NCBI GenBank assembly: GCA_011032825.1
Contig: JAADJZ010000001.1
Coordinates: 248,001-312,000, forward strand
Reading direction: 5' to 3'
DNA: 64,000 nucleotides
Source: Massariosphaeria phaeospora
Taxonomy: Eukaryota > Ascomycota > Dothideomycetes > Pleosporales
Shown here in pieces: positions 10,505-23,040 of this stretch. Numbering within the stretch: the stretch's first letter is position 1; the number at the start of each line of letters is the position of its first letter. The notes under the pieces were generated by a model. The model was not told the origin of the DNA. It did not search any database and saw nothing but the letters and a program-made list of their open reading frames with translations. The position numbers were made by a program, and so were the translations under genes.

Positions 10505-12295
10505 CTACTTCAAGGTTATGTCCTCAAATCTAACCCGTAATTGACTAGGGTTGTTCATCTGCAATATTATATGCGCATTACAATCGTTCGCAACCCTCCA
10601 AGTCCGCTCCAACACCTCTTCGGGGCTCTCTCCATCATTCGCCTCAACCTTGAGTCGGTGGTCTCGCAGCAACATAGCCAGCACGGCTACGAACTCGACC
10701 TGAGAGAACTTCATGCCAGGGCAGTTCTGCGGGCCGTCGGACCAAGGGAAGTATGTATCCCGCTCCGGCGTATACACACTCTCGCCCGCCGCAGAAGAAA
10801 CAACCCATCGCGAGGGCTTCCAGGCGAGAGGATCAGACCAGTAACGTGCATATGTGTGAACAGCGAGGGTGTTGTTGCTGATCTCCGTGTGTGGTGGGAT
10901 GGTAATTATTTTGTCGCCTAGGGGGATTTGCTGTGGGTGTTCGTTGGTCCGTTTTGGGAGACTCATGACTGGTGGGTAGAGACGCAGGGTTTCGAGCTGG
11001 GCAATGAGGCATTAGCTTACGAAGAGATATCACCAGAGATACTTACCAGCACCGCTTTGCATCTAATGAGTTGTTGAAACACATGGCCGTAGTCCCAGAC
11101 CTCGCCAACTCCCTCCGTTACACGTGCTATCTCCTCTCCCACCCAGTCTTGTACTTCGGGATGTGCCATGAGCATAACGAGAGCGAAGGTGAGCGTGTTC
11201 GCTGTAGTGTCGTGCCCGGCGAAGTTGATAACGAACGTATTTCCATAGACTTCCTCAACCGACATGCCTTTTGTCTTGTCCTTCTGGTTTACGTCTAATG
11301 CTCGCACTAGCGACGCCATCAAGCCGCCGCTTCCCTTCTCTCCCTGATTCATTGCCGTCATCTCTTCATCCAACATGGTTGCCATGTGTTTCTGAAATTC
11401 ATCCCCCGCGCGACCGATACTCTGCAACCACTCCGGAAGCAAGGAATAACGCAGATACTTCCGTGGCACAAGCAAGATAAGAAGGATGTTATCGAGAACA
11501 ACCTGTAAAGAGTCACGGTAAGAATCTTTTGTATCGGTCTTCTCAACCTCGTTGTAGGGCTTGAAGTCGAACGACCGTCCGAATCCGACGGTAGCCAGAA
11601 CGTTCAAAGACACCGTTCTCGTGTCTTTTCCGATGCTCGAGAGCATCCCGCGTACAGACCAGTCCGCCATCATCTGTCTAGTCTGACGGGCCGATTCATC
11701 CCAGACAAGTTTCATAATCCGTTCGTTCGAAAAGGGCGTCGCGAGAACCTTGCGATGCCTCGCCCAGTCCGCAGGACTAGCCGTCATGATATTGGGCCCA
11801 TAGACAGCAACCAACTCTACGCTGGTGGTCAGCCCAACTAAGATGTAGCATTGCAGCTGCCCACAAAATCTCACCATACGTCTCAGACGGCCGTACGAAA
11901 TCCCTGCGGCGCTCCAGTACCTCGCGCACCGCCTCCGCATCACAAATCTGCACGATAATCGACCGTGGTGACACCAGCGCGAACGCCGGGCCGTATTCAA
12001 AAAAGAGATCCGCTTTCGCTTCAAATTGCCAGCCGCGCCGCAGGACCCTCTTCCATGAATGCACCGGCAGATGGAGGAAATTTGCAAAGGCCCAGAAGTG
12101 CTCCTCAGACACCTGCCAAAGGGCGTTCAGCGGGTCGACCGGGAGACGGATCAGTGGGATGCCCATGGACTGCGCGCGGCGGTAGTTGAGCTCAAGTGTG
12201 ACGAGACTCCAGAGCGCATAGAGCGCGATGCTGAGGAATAGGGCGGCGAGCAGCATTTCGATAGTCGTCGTAGTAGGTAACAGAGTGGAAAGCAT
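10505..12295 (-). CDS. Cytochrome P450 monooxygenase (fungal, membrane-anchored)
   Basis: Three exons: 12295-11880, 11821-11047 and 10996-10505, giving 560 residues. Introns 11822-11879 (GTATGG..CAG) and 10997-11046 (GTAAGT..CAG) restore a continuous P450. An N-terminal hydrophobic anchor (about residues 12-33, MLLAALFLSIALYALWSLV) puts it on the ER. Landmarks are VYGPNI and WARHRKV (helix C region), I-helix AGHDTTANT (about 340-348, proton-delivery Thr), ETLR (399-402, the ExxR motif) with LYPPV, PSRW, and heme loop FPWSDGPQNCPG with the ligand Cys at about 489. All catalytic landmarks are intact. The substrate is unknown. The gene lies at the edge of an AT-rich repeat block whose start is about 100 bp upstream of the start codon, which suggests an accessory or variably expressed locus. 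Confidence 0.9.
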
Positions 12296-12579
12296 AATCG
12301 TGACAGAGTGCGGAGAGCAACCTTTAATGCCTTGCTATCCCCAACAAAAAGGAAAACATGTTGTTGCACGAGCTAGTTTGTCGTGCGAGAATGCTAAGTA
12401 TAACTTAACACACTACAGAACTAATTTTCCTAATTAGAAGTACAGAAACAAGGCTACATGTTATCTAGACGTAGGTAGCAAAAGATAAACTTAGAATTAG
12501 CGCCTAAGTTAGCTAATATATTACGCTAGGCAATTTGCAAAGCTTAGCGTGTATATAATATTAAAATTTCTATACTATA
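12296..12579. other. P450 promoter and start of repeat block
   Basis: The first ~100 bp upstream of the P450 start are GC-balanced; from about 12400 the sequence becomes strongly AT-rich with mutated-repeat texture. I cannot assign 12400-12579 to a known element. Confidence 0.4.
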
Positions 12580-14146
12580 ACGTACTTTACGGCTTCGCTG
12601 CTTACACAAGTTAGCTACTTACTTTTGCCAAGCTTTTACCAAAACTACTTTATTCTAGCGCAAAACAGCTTACTTTAGCCTTGTATAGAACAAAACAATT
12701 TAAGATATTATTTAAAATCTACTTTTACTACTTGCTTACACGATTGCGCGTTATGCCTAGTTTAATTGCACTACTTACAGCGCCTTTAAGTTAGCTTACT
12801 TCTTTTAGCGCGTACTTGCTTTTTTAGCTTTTTTTTATTACTACGCGCTTTAAACTCTTTTAGAGTAGTTAAACAAGCTTTATCTCTAACTATCAAAGTT
12901 TTTTTTAACTAAATTTGCTTTCTTTTATGCGATCTACGTTGCGTAGCAGCTTTATTTGCTTTTTAAAGCTTTGCGATTTTTTTTTGCGCTAACACTAGCT
13001 TGTGCGCAATAATTGCTACTTTTTTTAAAACTTTTTTAAAAGCTTTTACTATAAGCGTTGGTAAGCAATTTATATACTTTTAAATTCTCGCATTTACAAG
13101 CGTTAATTGCAACTTTAATTTAAAAGTATTGCTTAAAGTTTGCAACTGCTAAAGCTTGTTGTTAATAAGTAGTAGTAGTAATAAAGTACGCAACTAAACG
13201 TTAAAAGCTGTTATAACTCGTTTTAGATTAAATAAAACCAATCTAGCGCTTTAAAACTTTTTTTGAATATTACTAAAAGTAATTGCTGCATTATAAGCGC
13301 GTATAAAGTATTGTAAAAACTTAAGCTTTGTAATGTAAGTAATTTAGTTGCGTATAAATTTTTTAGCTTAGCGCTTGTACGCTATTTTTAAAAGCAAAAA
13401 ATACTTTATATTAAAAAGCTATAGAAAGTGCAACAAGTGCAAAAGCATGTAAATAGTAATAATTTTGTTTTTCTTGTAGTACTGCTAGAATTTAAGCGAG
13501 TTATAGCTTTTATAGCTGTTAATTGCGAGTAGTTAGTAGCTACTAACTACTTTTTTCTTTGTATGCTTATTAAAAGGCTTTAACTACTACAAACTAAGTT
13601 TATTTGTTATCTAGCTGTTTTTAGAAACTGCAATAACTTAATTGTAAAGTAAATTCTTTTTCTTGTACTAAGCAAAGAAGTAGTTTTTGCTTTAAAAAAT
13701 AATAAAAAGTAGAATAGCTTACTTTGTTGCGTTAATGCTTTAGATAACTATTGTTTACTTTTTATTACTTTGCTATACTGCTTTTAGCTATTTTCGTTTC
13801 TCTAAAGCTATAAGAATAGCTTTAGTTAATATCTAGCCTATTATAAAGCTTACTTTGTTGAAGTTAAACGTATTTTTATTTTAGATACTATACTTAGCTT
13901 TGATGTTAGCTACTAGGCTAAACTAGCTTTGTATAACTTTAAAATTCTTGCAAAATGCTTTTTTGTAGTTGTATTTGCGATTAAACTTTACTTTAAGCTT
14001 AGAGTAGCGTTTGATAAACGTACTAAGCTAGTTTACACTAACCTAGCTTATATTACGCTTAGCGCGCAAAGAATTAGCTATATTAGCTATAGCTGCGAGC
14101 TTAAAAAGAAATTCTTGCGTAACAAGCTTAAGTATATGCTCTACGT
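12580..14146 (-). mobile_element. pogo-type transposon, copy truncated by an LTR (homologous to 32512-34375)
   Basis: Begins ACGTACTTTACGG after TA (12578-12579). It matches 32512 onward for about 1.55 kb, through a region that on the minus strand encodes pogo transposase, until a retrotransposon LTR interrupts it near 14147. The N-terminal part and second terminal repeat are not found beyond the LTR. The open frame at 13929-14225 on the plus strand is antisense to it and runs into the LTR. Confidence 0.65.
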
Positions 14147-14857
14147 AAAAGAAAATTGCTTAAAAAAGCAAGTTCTAGATAAAGAATGTAATAAATTCGA
14201 TAGCGTTTATCTACAGCGCGAATAGAAAAGCTTTATATACTTTATAGTTAGTTAGCTTCTAAAGCACTTGCGAAGCGCTTTTGAAAGCTATGTAAAAACT
14301 TAATACCGCAAAGCTTTCGTTAACTAAGAACTAGCGAGGCTTTTTTAGGTATCGTCGAAGCTGTTACGTATAGCGTTAATAGCTACTAAAGTTCTACAAC
14401 TAAAGTAATTTATAAAGCTTTTAGCTTATTACATAAGCTTTTTCTTTAATTTGTAGCAATTTACTTACTTCGTTAGCGTTCTAGCGTTCTTTCTAAAAGC
14501 GTGCTGTTTTGAAAGTTTTTTAGCAATTTTTCATCGGCGTTTCAATAAGCCGCTGAAAATTCTTGCTAAGTAAATAAAGCTTTTGTGTTTTCAAATTCTA
14601 GCGCTAGTTTCTATGTAAGCTAGTTATAGCTAGTTTATTTAACCTAATATTCTAGCTTCTAGCTTTTTTTAACTTTTTTTTAGCGCTTGCTTGTAATGCG
14701 CTTAACTAGCTATTTCTACTTGCTTTCTACGGTAACGCTTTTTAAGCGCTAATTAAATACTATCTAGCTTTTTAAAAAATTGTCTACCGCAAGTCTAAGC
14801 TTATCTATTGAAAATATTAGATTTATTTTAGAAAGTGTATTTAAAACTAGAGTAGTA
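14147..14857 (-). repeat. LTR copy A (solo)
   Basis: About 710 bp matching 15435-16137 almost end to end and 21111-21396 in part. Shared blocks include AAGTTCTAGATAAA, TAATAAATTCGATAG and AACTAGCGAGGC. No pol is attached, so it is probably a solo LTR. It lies inside a pogo remnant and ends 18 bp before a TA-flanked MITE. Confidence 0.65.
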
Positions 14858-14875
14858 AATAGGTAACGTACTTTA

Positions 14876-15289
14876 CGAGTTCGCCGCCTACACGAGTTCG
14901 CCGCCTACCGAATTTTACTAAGGAAAATTAATAATCTAGAGCTTAATAACTCTTAACCTACTTAATAAAATTCTCTAAAAATTTAATATATTATTTCTGT
15001 ATATATAAACTTTCTAGTTCTAAGATTACTAAGCTCTAGCTAGTCTAGAAGAGTAGATAGCTTAGAGCGCACGGATAATTTAAGCTTTTCTTTAATAACT
15101 TTCTAAATACTAAAGTTGTAGCTTAGTAATCTAGGAATCTAAAAGTTTATATAGATGCAGCTTAGTAGTAAAAAATTTAGAGAATTTTATTAAGTAGGTT
15201 AAAAGTTATTAAGCTCTAGATTATTGATTTTTCTTAGTAAAATTCGGTAGGCAGCGAACTCGTGTAGGCAGCGAACTCGTAAAGTACGT
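14876..15289. mobile_element. 414-bp foldback MITE (core GCCGCCTAC), TA target
   Basis: Flanked by TA (14874-14875, 15290-15291). Terminal inverted repeats of at least 75 bp start ACGTACTTTACGAG, then two tandem copies of a GAGTTCGCCGCCTAC unit, then a block ending TTTTACTAAGG. The right end has the same pair with one C to T change per core. The closest relative in the window is at 27130-27553. Confidence 0.85.
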
Positions 15290-15434
15290 TAACATATTCT
15301 ACTATTACTTTAGCTAACTTATTACCTCGGCTAAAAAAGCTTAGTAGCACTAACTCTTTTATTAACGCAACATGCTTCAACAACAAAACGCGCAGCTATT
15401 TAATTAAAAAAGTAGAATTTAGCTTGCCTTTTTG
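15290..15434. other. Unassigned AT-rich spacer
   Basis: 145 bp between a MITE and an LTR. I see no coding or repeat identity. Confidence 0.3.
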
Positions 15435-16137
15435 AAAGAGAATCGCCTAGAAAGGCAAGTTCTAGATAAAAAATGTAATAAATTCGATAGAGTCTATCTA
15501 CAGCGCGGACAAAAAAGCTCTATATACTTTATAGTTAGTTAGCTTTTGAAGTACCTGCGAAGCGCTCTTAGAAGCTATGTAAAAACTCAATACCGCAAAG
15601 CCTTCGTTAACTAGAAACTAGCGAGGCTTTTTTAGGTATTGTCAAAGCTGTTACGTATAATGTTAATAGCTACTAAAGTCCTACGACTAAGGCAATTTAT
15701 AGAGCTTTTAGCTTATTACATAAGCTTTTTCTTTAATCTGTAGCAATTTACTTACTTTGTTAGCGTCCTAGCGTCTTTTCTAAAAGCGTGCCGTTTTGAA
15801 AGTCTTTTAGCAATTTTCTATTAGCGTTCTAGTAAGCTGCCGAAAATTCTTGCTAAGTAGATAAAGCTTTTGTGTTTTCAAGTTCTAGCGCTAGTTTCTA
15901 TGTAAGCTAGTTATAGCTAGTCTATTTAACCTAATATTCTAGCTTCTAGCTTTTTCTAACTTTTTTTTAGCGCTCGCTCGTAATGCGCTTAACTAGCTAT
16001 TCTTGCTCGCTTTCTACGGTAACGCTTTCTAGGCGCTAATCGAATACTGTCTAGCTTTTCAAAGAATTGTTTGCTGCAAGTCTAAGCTTATCTATTAGAA
16101 ATGTTAGATTTATCTTAAAAAGTGTGTTTAAAACTAC
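15435..16137 (-). repeat. LTR copy B (3' LTR of the minus-strand gypsy)
   Basis: About 700 bp, similar over its whole length to copy A at 14147-14857. It differs mainly by transitions and is slightly less AT-rich than copy A. Confidence 0.65.
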
Positions 16138-16899
16138 GTTGCCTAGAAACTTAACTTGTAAAACTGTATATTTGCTATTTTTCTAGTTTAGTTTCTTGCT
16201 TAAGCGCCTATTAGAAATGTGTTTTTTGTATTGCAACTACACTTTATTTTCTACTTAAAGCAGCAGCGCTTCTTTTCTATGTCGATTTGCTTATTTTTTC
16301 TGCTCTTATTAAGCCTTCGCCATAGCAGCTTGCGCGAAGTTGATAACTTTTTTTATTTTTTTAGCTATTTCCGCTGCGCTTTGCTAAGAGTCTAAAGTTG
16401 CCTAGTAGAGCGTATTCGCTCTTTTCTCTGCTCAAAGCTAGATTAAGTTCATCTCGTAACTATGCTAGAAAAAAAAGAAGCTTACTTTTGTTAATACTGC
16501 TTTTCGCTTCTAGATTGCGATTTGTACAATAGAGCATAGCTGCGCCTAGTTTTTCTAGTTCTAATTCACAAACGGCCTTAAGACAGTTTTAATTATTAAA
16601 TTTGCTTTTTTTGTAGCTTTGTTAGTTTCTAAGTGAAAAGCTGTAGATAGCTGCTTTACAATCTTAAGCTCTTTGCAAAGCGTTTTTTAAAATTTACTTA
16701 CAAATTGTGCTTTTTAGTTAAAAACAATAGCGTTAGAGAGCTAGTAGTAGGCTACTACTCTTTTAATAAATACCTTTGCTACAGTTGCTGCGTTAATTTT
16801 CGCTATAGAAATTAAGATTATATCCTTGCTTATTTAGTTTATAATAACTAGTAGATTTGTGCACTTTTCGCTTTTTAGCAGGTTAGTAATAAAGTCTAT

Positions 16900-19560
16900 A
16901 AAAAGTTCTTTCTAGATTCTATCTAGAACAAAAAGCGAGCGAAGAAAACTACTTTTTATTTTTTGCTATAGTTTCGCTCGTTTACATGCATCGCAGTTAG
17001 CAATGTACTATTAAATATCTAAGCTTATTCTTAGCTAGAAGAAATCTCTTTTAAGAATATTATAAGTGTTTTTTTTGCTAGGATACTTTGCGATAGGCAG
17101 GTTGTAAGCTTCAAAAATTAATCTAGTACGCAGTTAATACGTTTTTGGCACTTATCTTTTTTCTTAATAAAAAAGCGCGTCGTTTTTAACAGCGCAATCT
17201 GCTAAAAACGCTTTTAATTAAAAGCCTAAAAGGAACTTCTTACGAGTACTTTTTTTAGTTTAGCTTTTTTTTACGGCCTCTAAGGCTTCCTAGTACAAAT
17301 TGTTTTTTTAAACTTCTTTATCTTAAAGTTTATCTAAAGATAGCTTTTTTGCATTATCCTTAGAATTGTTTTTCGTGCTAGCATTTTTTTCTTGTTTAGC
17401 AGCATTTCGTCTAAAACTCGCAGCATTCTGCTCTTTAAAGCTTTTACTTTTAATCTAGAAAAAAACATTTTGCTTTAAAGCTTCTACTACATTTACTTTG
17501 TAGAAAGCATTAAGCTTACTAGCGAGTATATTTAGCGTTGGAATTAGAGTGCTATAGAGCAAGAACGCGCGGATTACGCTTAAAGTTTCTTTTGTAATGT
17601 TATTCTCGTTTAACACACTAGTTAGTTTGAGAAGTTAAAATTTACAGCTTTTTAGCCGAACATCGTTTTAGTTTTAAGAAAAATTCTGCTCTTTCTGTAA
17701 GAAAGCGTTTGCTTTTTTATTAGCTACTTTAGGGCGGTACACAAACTCTAGGTTGTGTTTAAAAAAAATGTTTGCCTAGTAAACATGTTGCTTTGTTAGT
17801 AACCTCGCTGTAGTAAAGTACAAAAAGTTTTTGTAATTAGTATAAACTATAATCTTTAGCACTGCTTTAAGCTTCGCTTTTTATTTAGTAATGCATTTAA
17901 TTACTACTAATAATTTTTTGTTGTAAATAGTGTAGTTAGACTTTGCAAGTAACATTTTAGCAAAGTAATAAGCTACTGCTCGCTACAAGTTGTTCTTTGC
18001 TTTTTAAAAAAGCGCTTTTTCGGTAGCTATTTCTAAAGCGTCCGCTTTAATAGCAGTTTCTAAATTAAAGTCAAAATAAGCTAATAACGGCTTAGATATG
18101 AACTTTTTCTTAAGCGTGTTAAACGCTTCTTGTTGTTTAGGCCTCTAACAGAATTTAACGCTTTTTCTTGTTAACTTTGTTAGTAGAGAAACAATTGCAG
18201 AAAAAGCGCAAATAAACTGCTAGTAAAAGTTTGCAAAACTAACGAAGCTTTGTACTTTTTTAACTAAAGCTAAAGCTTTCTATTTAAAAATCGCGCGAAC
18301 TTTTTTTAGATCCATGCTAATTTCCTTGCCTACCTCGATAATAAAACTAAAGTATTTAGTTTTAGTTACTTTAAACTCGCATTTCTTAATATCAAGTTGT
18401 AACCTCGCTTTTTTTAACTTGTTAACAACTTTTTTAACACGTTGCTAGTAGTTCTTTTAAAAACTTTTAAAGTAAATAAGTACATTATCTAAGTATGCAA
18501 AAGCGTTAACGTTAATGTAATTACGCAAAGTGTAGTTAATAAACTGTTAAAACGTACTCAAAGCGTTAGCAAAGCTAAATAGGCAAACTATTTATTCGTA
18601 CAATCTAAATCTTGTATAGAAAGCTATTTTCTACTTGTTTTCTTTAGCAATTTAGACTTTGTAAAAGGCCTAGATAACGTCTAGCTTAGTAAACTATTTA
18701 GTTTAGCTAATCTAATTCAAGGTCTCGTAAATCAAAGGCAGTAGGTATTAGTTTTTTTTCGTAATAGCGTTAAGCGCTCGATGGTCTACGCAAAAGCGTA
18801 GCTTTTTACTAGGTTTTTTTGCAAACAACACTAGCGCTTCGGCCTAAGAGCAACTTACTCTAATAAATCTGCAATCTAAATGCGCAGTAAGCTGCTTTTG
18901 CAAAACTAACAAATTGTTTTTAAATATGTTATACAAAAGTTCTTATAAAACCTCTACTTTCTTTTCGTTCTTTTTAATTAGTTTAATGCCGTAGTCTATT
19001 AGGCTTTGGTAAAGAGATAATTTGTTAGCCTTAAACTGCATAAACGCTGTATACTAATCTTTTATCTAGTTGAGCAGCGTTAGGCGTAGGTTAACTACTA
19101 CTTTAGTCTAAAAAGCTTTCTAGATGTTCGCTATAGACGCGGCGAAGATTTTAACGCTAAAGTATTTTTTTTTAAACTACTATATTATTATTCTAAACGC
19201 AGCCGCAGACACCTGCTAAGGCTTTTGTTTAAGCTTTCTTTTTTCTTAGCTTCGCACGCGTGTTTCGGTTGAATAGATAAAAATTAATTTCTTTGCCAAA
19301 GCTAGCGTTACCTAGCTTCCGTTTATTTATAAGCGCTTTAGAATAATATCGTATTTGTTATCTTTAGTTATAACGTACGCTTAAACTATTTGTTCGTACT
19401 CGTTTAGGTTTATTGTAAACTAAGCAGCTTCTGTAACTTTAACGACTTGTTCGCTAATGCCTACTACAAGCTTTTCTTTTATCAAAATACGCAAGAAACA
19501 GTTTTTTTTACAAAACTTTTTGCTAACAAGACTATAGGTAGTGCACTTAAAGTCGAGCAT
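16900..19560 (-). pseudogene. gypsy protease/RT/RNase H/integrase remnant
   Basis: On the minus strand, about 19560 gives MLDFKCTTYSLVS, a damaged retropepsin start (family DSGCT). About 18690-18480 gives FTKLDVIQAFYKVRIA, then LFGFANAPSTFQQFIN, then VFAYLDNVLIYF, an RT palm with YLDD changed to YLDN. RNase H and integrase are expected to the left, but I cannot place their ends. Confidence 0.7.
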
Positions 19561-21110
19561 TGCTAAAGCAAAAATAGATTAATTAATAATTGCATGTACT
19601 GTAAGTAGTTTCTTGTTCAGCTAGCGCTAGCAGAACTTTAGAAACTTATTTAATAAAGAAACTGTGTTTTTTTTCTACTACTTTTAACTGCGCTTTTAGT
19701 TAAAAGTGTCTAGTTTTCTAAGTCTTTAAACTCGAAGACTTTTTCAACTTTTGCTATTGTTTTAACTAGTTTAAAAGTTGCTTTTTAAGTTGTAGCGAGC
19801 TTTTTTAAAGCTGCGAGCTTACATTTATTAAACATGTAAGTTACTAAACTACATTAAAAGCAAAAGTAATTCTTTTGTTGTTTCGTTATTTCTGCGTTGT
19901 TTGCTTATTTAGCTCGCTTTTTTTCTTTATTGTTAGTAGCTGCGCGGACTGCTTAGGTAGTAGCTTTAGTTGCTAGCTTTTAGTCTATAGCCTTTGTGTT
20001 GCTTATCAATTAATTTGGTACTATCTACTACTAGTTGTTTGCTTTCGCGCGGTTTAGGTTTTTTTTAATCTAAGTAACCTATTCTATTAGGTCCTAGAGT
20101 TGCTATGCTAGAAAAACAATAACGCTAACTATTTTATTTTGTAGATTAGCGCGAAGCTTTGCTTCGTACTAGTTTTTTAATGTAGCTACGTTGCTTGTTA
20201 TTTTTGCGTCGTACGCAAGGCGCATGAATTCTTTATTGTACTTTTAAAAAAACATCTTTTTCTGCCTAAGAGCGAAGAGTTGGTTGAGCGCTTTCTGCGC
20301 TCGCATGTAGTTCTAGTAGTACTCGTTAAAGTACTTTTAGAACTCTTTTGCTGTTTCGTTATAGTGTTTCTAATACTAGGCGAGTTTAGTAGTAGCTACT
20401 TGCTTTATTAAGCAGTTGTAGATGTAGCCGCATAAGTTTTTAATTAAGTTTCTGTTATTAAGCATTTTGTTCTCTACCTAGACTTTAAACTGTTTATAGT
20501 CTAACTTTGTTTTGTTAAACTAAGCTAGGTTAGGCATTTTGTTGCGCTTTGTAATTAGCGTAGAAGCTTTTAGAATACTAAAAAGAGTTAGCGGTGTTGC
20601 TAGCGCAGCTCTCTTTTCTTTCTAAAAGATCTAAACTTAATTTTGCAGTATTTTAATAAGTGCCTAAACTCTCGCACTCTCGTTATTAACTAGCTGCTTA
20701 GAATTCGAAAGTTTTGCAAAGACTAGCTTCGTTGCTAGTAGCTAATTGTTTGTTACTCTTCTAGGTAGTTCTATTACGAGTTTTGCAACGAATATTTTCG
20801 TATATGTAGCTTTCGCTGCATTAAAACAAATCTCTTAAGTTTCTACATTAATTCTGTCGTTGTTTATTAGCTTTTGTAGAGCTTTTTTAATTGCTTCGCT
20901 GCTTTAGCTTTCGCTTTCTAGCTTGCGAGCTTCTACAACTAGCATCTAAATATACTCATCCTAAGTACTGTTTATTGTAGCAATTTAGTTTTAAAAACTT
21001 TTTTCGCTGCGTTGTAGAGTTTCTTGAAGGTTGCTTTTAACTTCTAAAAGTGTTGTACTCTTTGAAAATCTTACAATCTTTACTGCGTAGAGATTAATCG
21101 AATTTAAATA

Positions 21111-21396
21111 AAAAAGAATCGCCTAAGAAAGCAGGTTCTAGATAAAAAATGTAATAAATTTAATAGAGTTTATCTACAGCGCGAACAAAAGAGCTTTATA
21201 TACTTTATAGTTAGTTAGCTTTTAAAGCACCTGCGAAGCGCTTTTAGAAGCTATGTAAAAACTTAATACCGCAAAGCCTTCGTTAACTAGAAACTAGCAA
21301 GGCTTTTTTAGGTATCGTCGAAGCTGTTACGTATAGTGTTAATAGCTACTAAAATCTTACAACTAAGGCAATTCATAGAGCTTTTAGCTTATTACA
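21111..21396 (-). repeat. LTR copy C (truncated 5' LTR)
   Basis: Matches the first ~285 bp of copies A and B, then stops at about 21396 where pogo copy 2 starts. Confidence 0.6.
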
Positions 21397-23040
21397 CTTT
21401 TATGCCTATACTGCACGCTAATTTTAAAGCTTTTACTACGCTGCTAAAGTATTTAGCATACTTTTTTTAACTTTAACTAACTAATACAATAGAATTACGC
21501 ATATTCTTGAAAAACGTAACAGCTAACAAAAGCTTACTACGACTAAAGAGCAAACAATTGTCTAATATATTCTCAACTTTAATTTGCGAGAATTCGCGCT
21601 TTAGCTATGCAAAGTAGTAGATATAGCTAATAAAGTGCTAGGTGTGCGTAGTAGCGAGCTAGTTAGCAAATACTAAGCTAAGCGCTTTGTAACGCGCTTA
21701 AATAAACTCAAAATAGCTTTTAATTAAGCAAAGAATAACTAGAGAATACTTTAGAAAGATCTAGAAATAATTAGCGCGTAGTTTAAGCTAGTAGAGAAAA
21801 CCAAAGCTAAGTACAGCGTTTACAACAACGATGTGCACAACTTTAACAAAACTAGCTTCTAAATAAGCGTAATTAGCTCTAGAAAAGTTGTTACAAGCGC
21901 AAAAAAACGCGCTTAGCTAGAGCTTGTTTTGCTAGGCAATTGTAAGTAAGTTACGGTTATCTAAAGCGTGTACGCTGCTAGGTACGCAATTTTGCTTTTT
22001 ATTATCTACAAAAAACGCGTTTACATTTTTGCGTAGTACAAAAAAGCTTTAATATCGCGCAATTGAAAGCTCTTAGTGTTAAAGAACAGCTAGACAAACA
22101 ACGCTTTAAGTTTAAAGTAGTTAAAGCACTTTAACGCGCATACAAAAATGCGCTAGGTTGAAGTATACTAGCTGCTTATTCTAGACAGCTATAAAAGCTA
22201 CTAATTTTAAAATTTCAAAAACTATTGCTTTAAGAACAAGATTTTAACTTTTTTGCATACTTTTTTACTTGTTGCACATTTTCTAGCTGCTTAACGTAGT
22301 TTGCTTTTTGCTGCTAAAGCGCAAGTACTTTTAGCGCGTTAGAAACTTAGCACGCCAACGCGTTTTTTATATCAACAAAAAAAGCTTTTTCTTAGCCTTT
22401 AAAAACGCGTTTTTTAATGTATTTACAAAGAAAAACTGCCGCAAGACTTTTAAAGCGTTAAAAATAGTTTCTATTAACGCGCAAGTAGTATTAAATTGCT
22501 TTAAAGTGTAGCTGCGTACTTTACTAGCACTTTTATACCTAGAAACGCTGTAGTAGTTAAAAACTCTAAGCAATACATACGAGTTTAAATCTTAGTTAAA
22601 GCTAGTACGCAATTTTTTTTTTCAATTACTTGTTATAGCTTAAGCTAGCTTTTTGCAGCTTATAAAAGGTAGTAAACTTATGCTATACCAAAACGCGCTT
22701 CTTGCTGCTCGCAATAAAAAGCTTAAAAAGCAATTAGCAAAGTTTACAAAGCAGAAATTGCGTAAGCGCAAGCGAATCTAGTAGAGTAGTACTATAGAGT
22801 ATAGAACTACTGTAGCGCAAGTAGCTACTAAAGCGTTTGCAACGCTTTAGCAATCTAAGAAAGCTTGTAGTAGTAGTAATTAAAAACTAGCTTAACTAGC
22901 TCTACGGCGCTGTAAAAACTATAGCAAAACTAGGCATAACGCGCAAACGTGCAAAAAAAATACAAAAATATATTCTAAATTAAATGCAAGCACAACGTAC
23001 GTAGGTTTTTTATTTAATAGTAATAAATTAAAAAAGCGTA
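21397..23040 (+). mobile_element. pogo/Fot1-type transposon, copy 2 (uninterrupted but mutated)
   Basis: Broken plus-strand frames give the transposase in order: EEQTIVQYILNLNL (CENP-B-like helix-turn-helix, about 21550), AKYSVYNNDVHNF then TSFQISVI (first catalytic block), LALRRCKNYSKTRHNAQTC (zinc knuckle, about 22900-22950) and STTYVGFLFNSN at the end. It parallels copy 1 (4873-7642) and supplies the empty site for the 910-bp foldback at TA near 22193. The minus frame at 22367-22573 is an antisense shadow. Confidence 0.7.

Larger units (their letters stand above)
15435..21396 (-). mobile_element. Minus-strand Ty3/Gypsy retrotransposon with LTRs, RIP-degraded
   Basis: Two direct repeats (15435-16137 and 21111-21396) bracket about 5 kb of mutated gypsy pol reading leftwards. 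In that orientation the upstream LTR is the right-hand one, which is truncated to about 285 bp where a pogo transposon begins. An aspartic-protease-like region is at about 19560-19150, RT at about 18780-18300 and integrase further left. Numerous stops; dead. Confidence 0.75.

Noticed and set aside
13929..14225. 98-codon open frame, plus strand
   Set aside because: Antisense to a pogo transposase remnant and running on into an LTR, so it spans two unrelated repeats.
22367..22573. 68-codon open frame, minus strand
   Set aside because: Exactly antisense to pogo copy 2 transposase.
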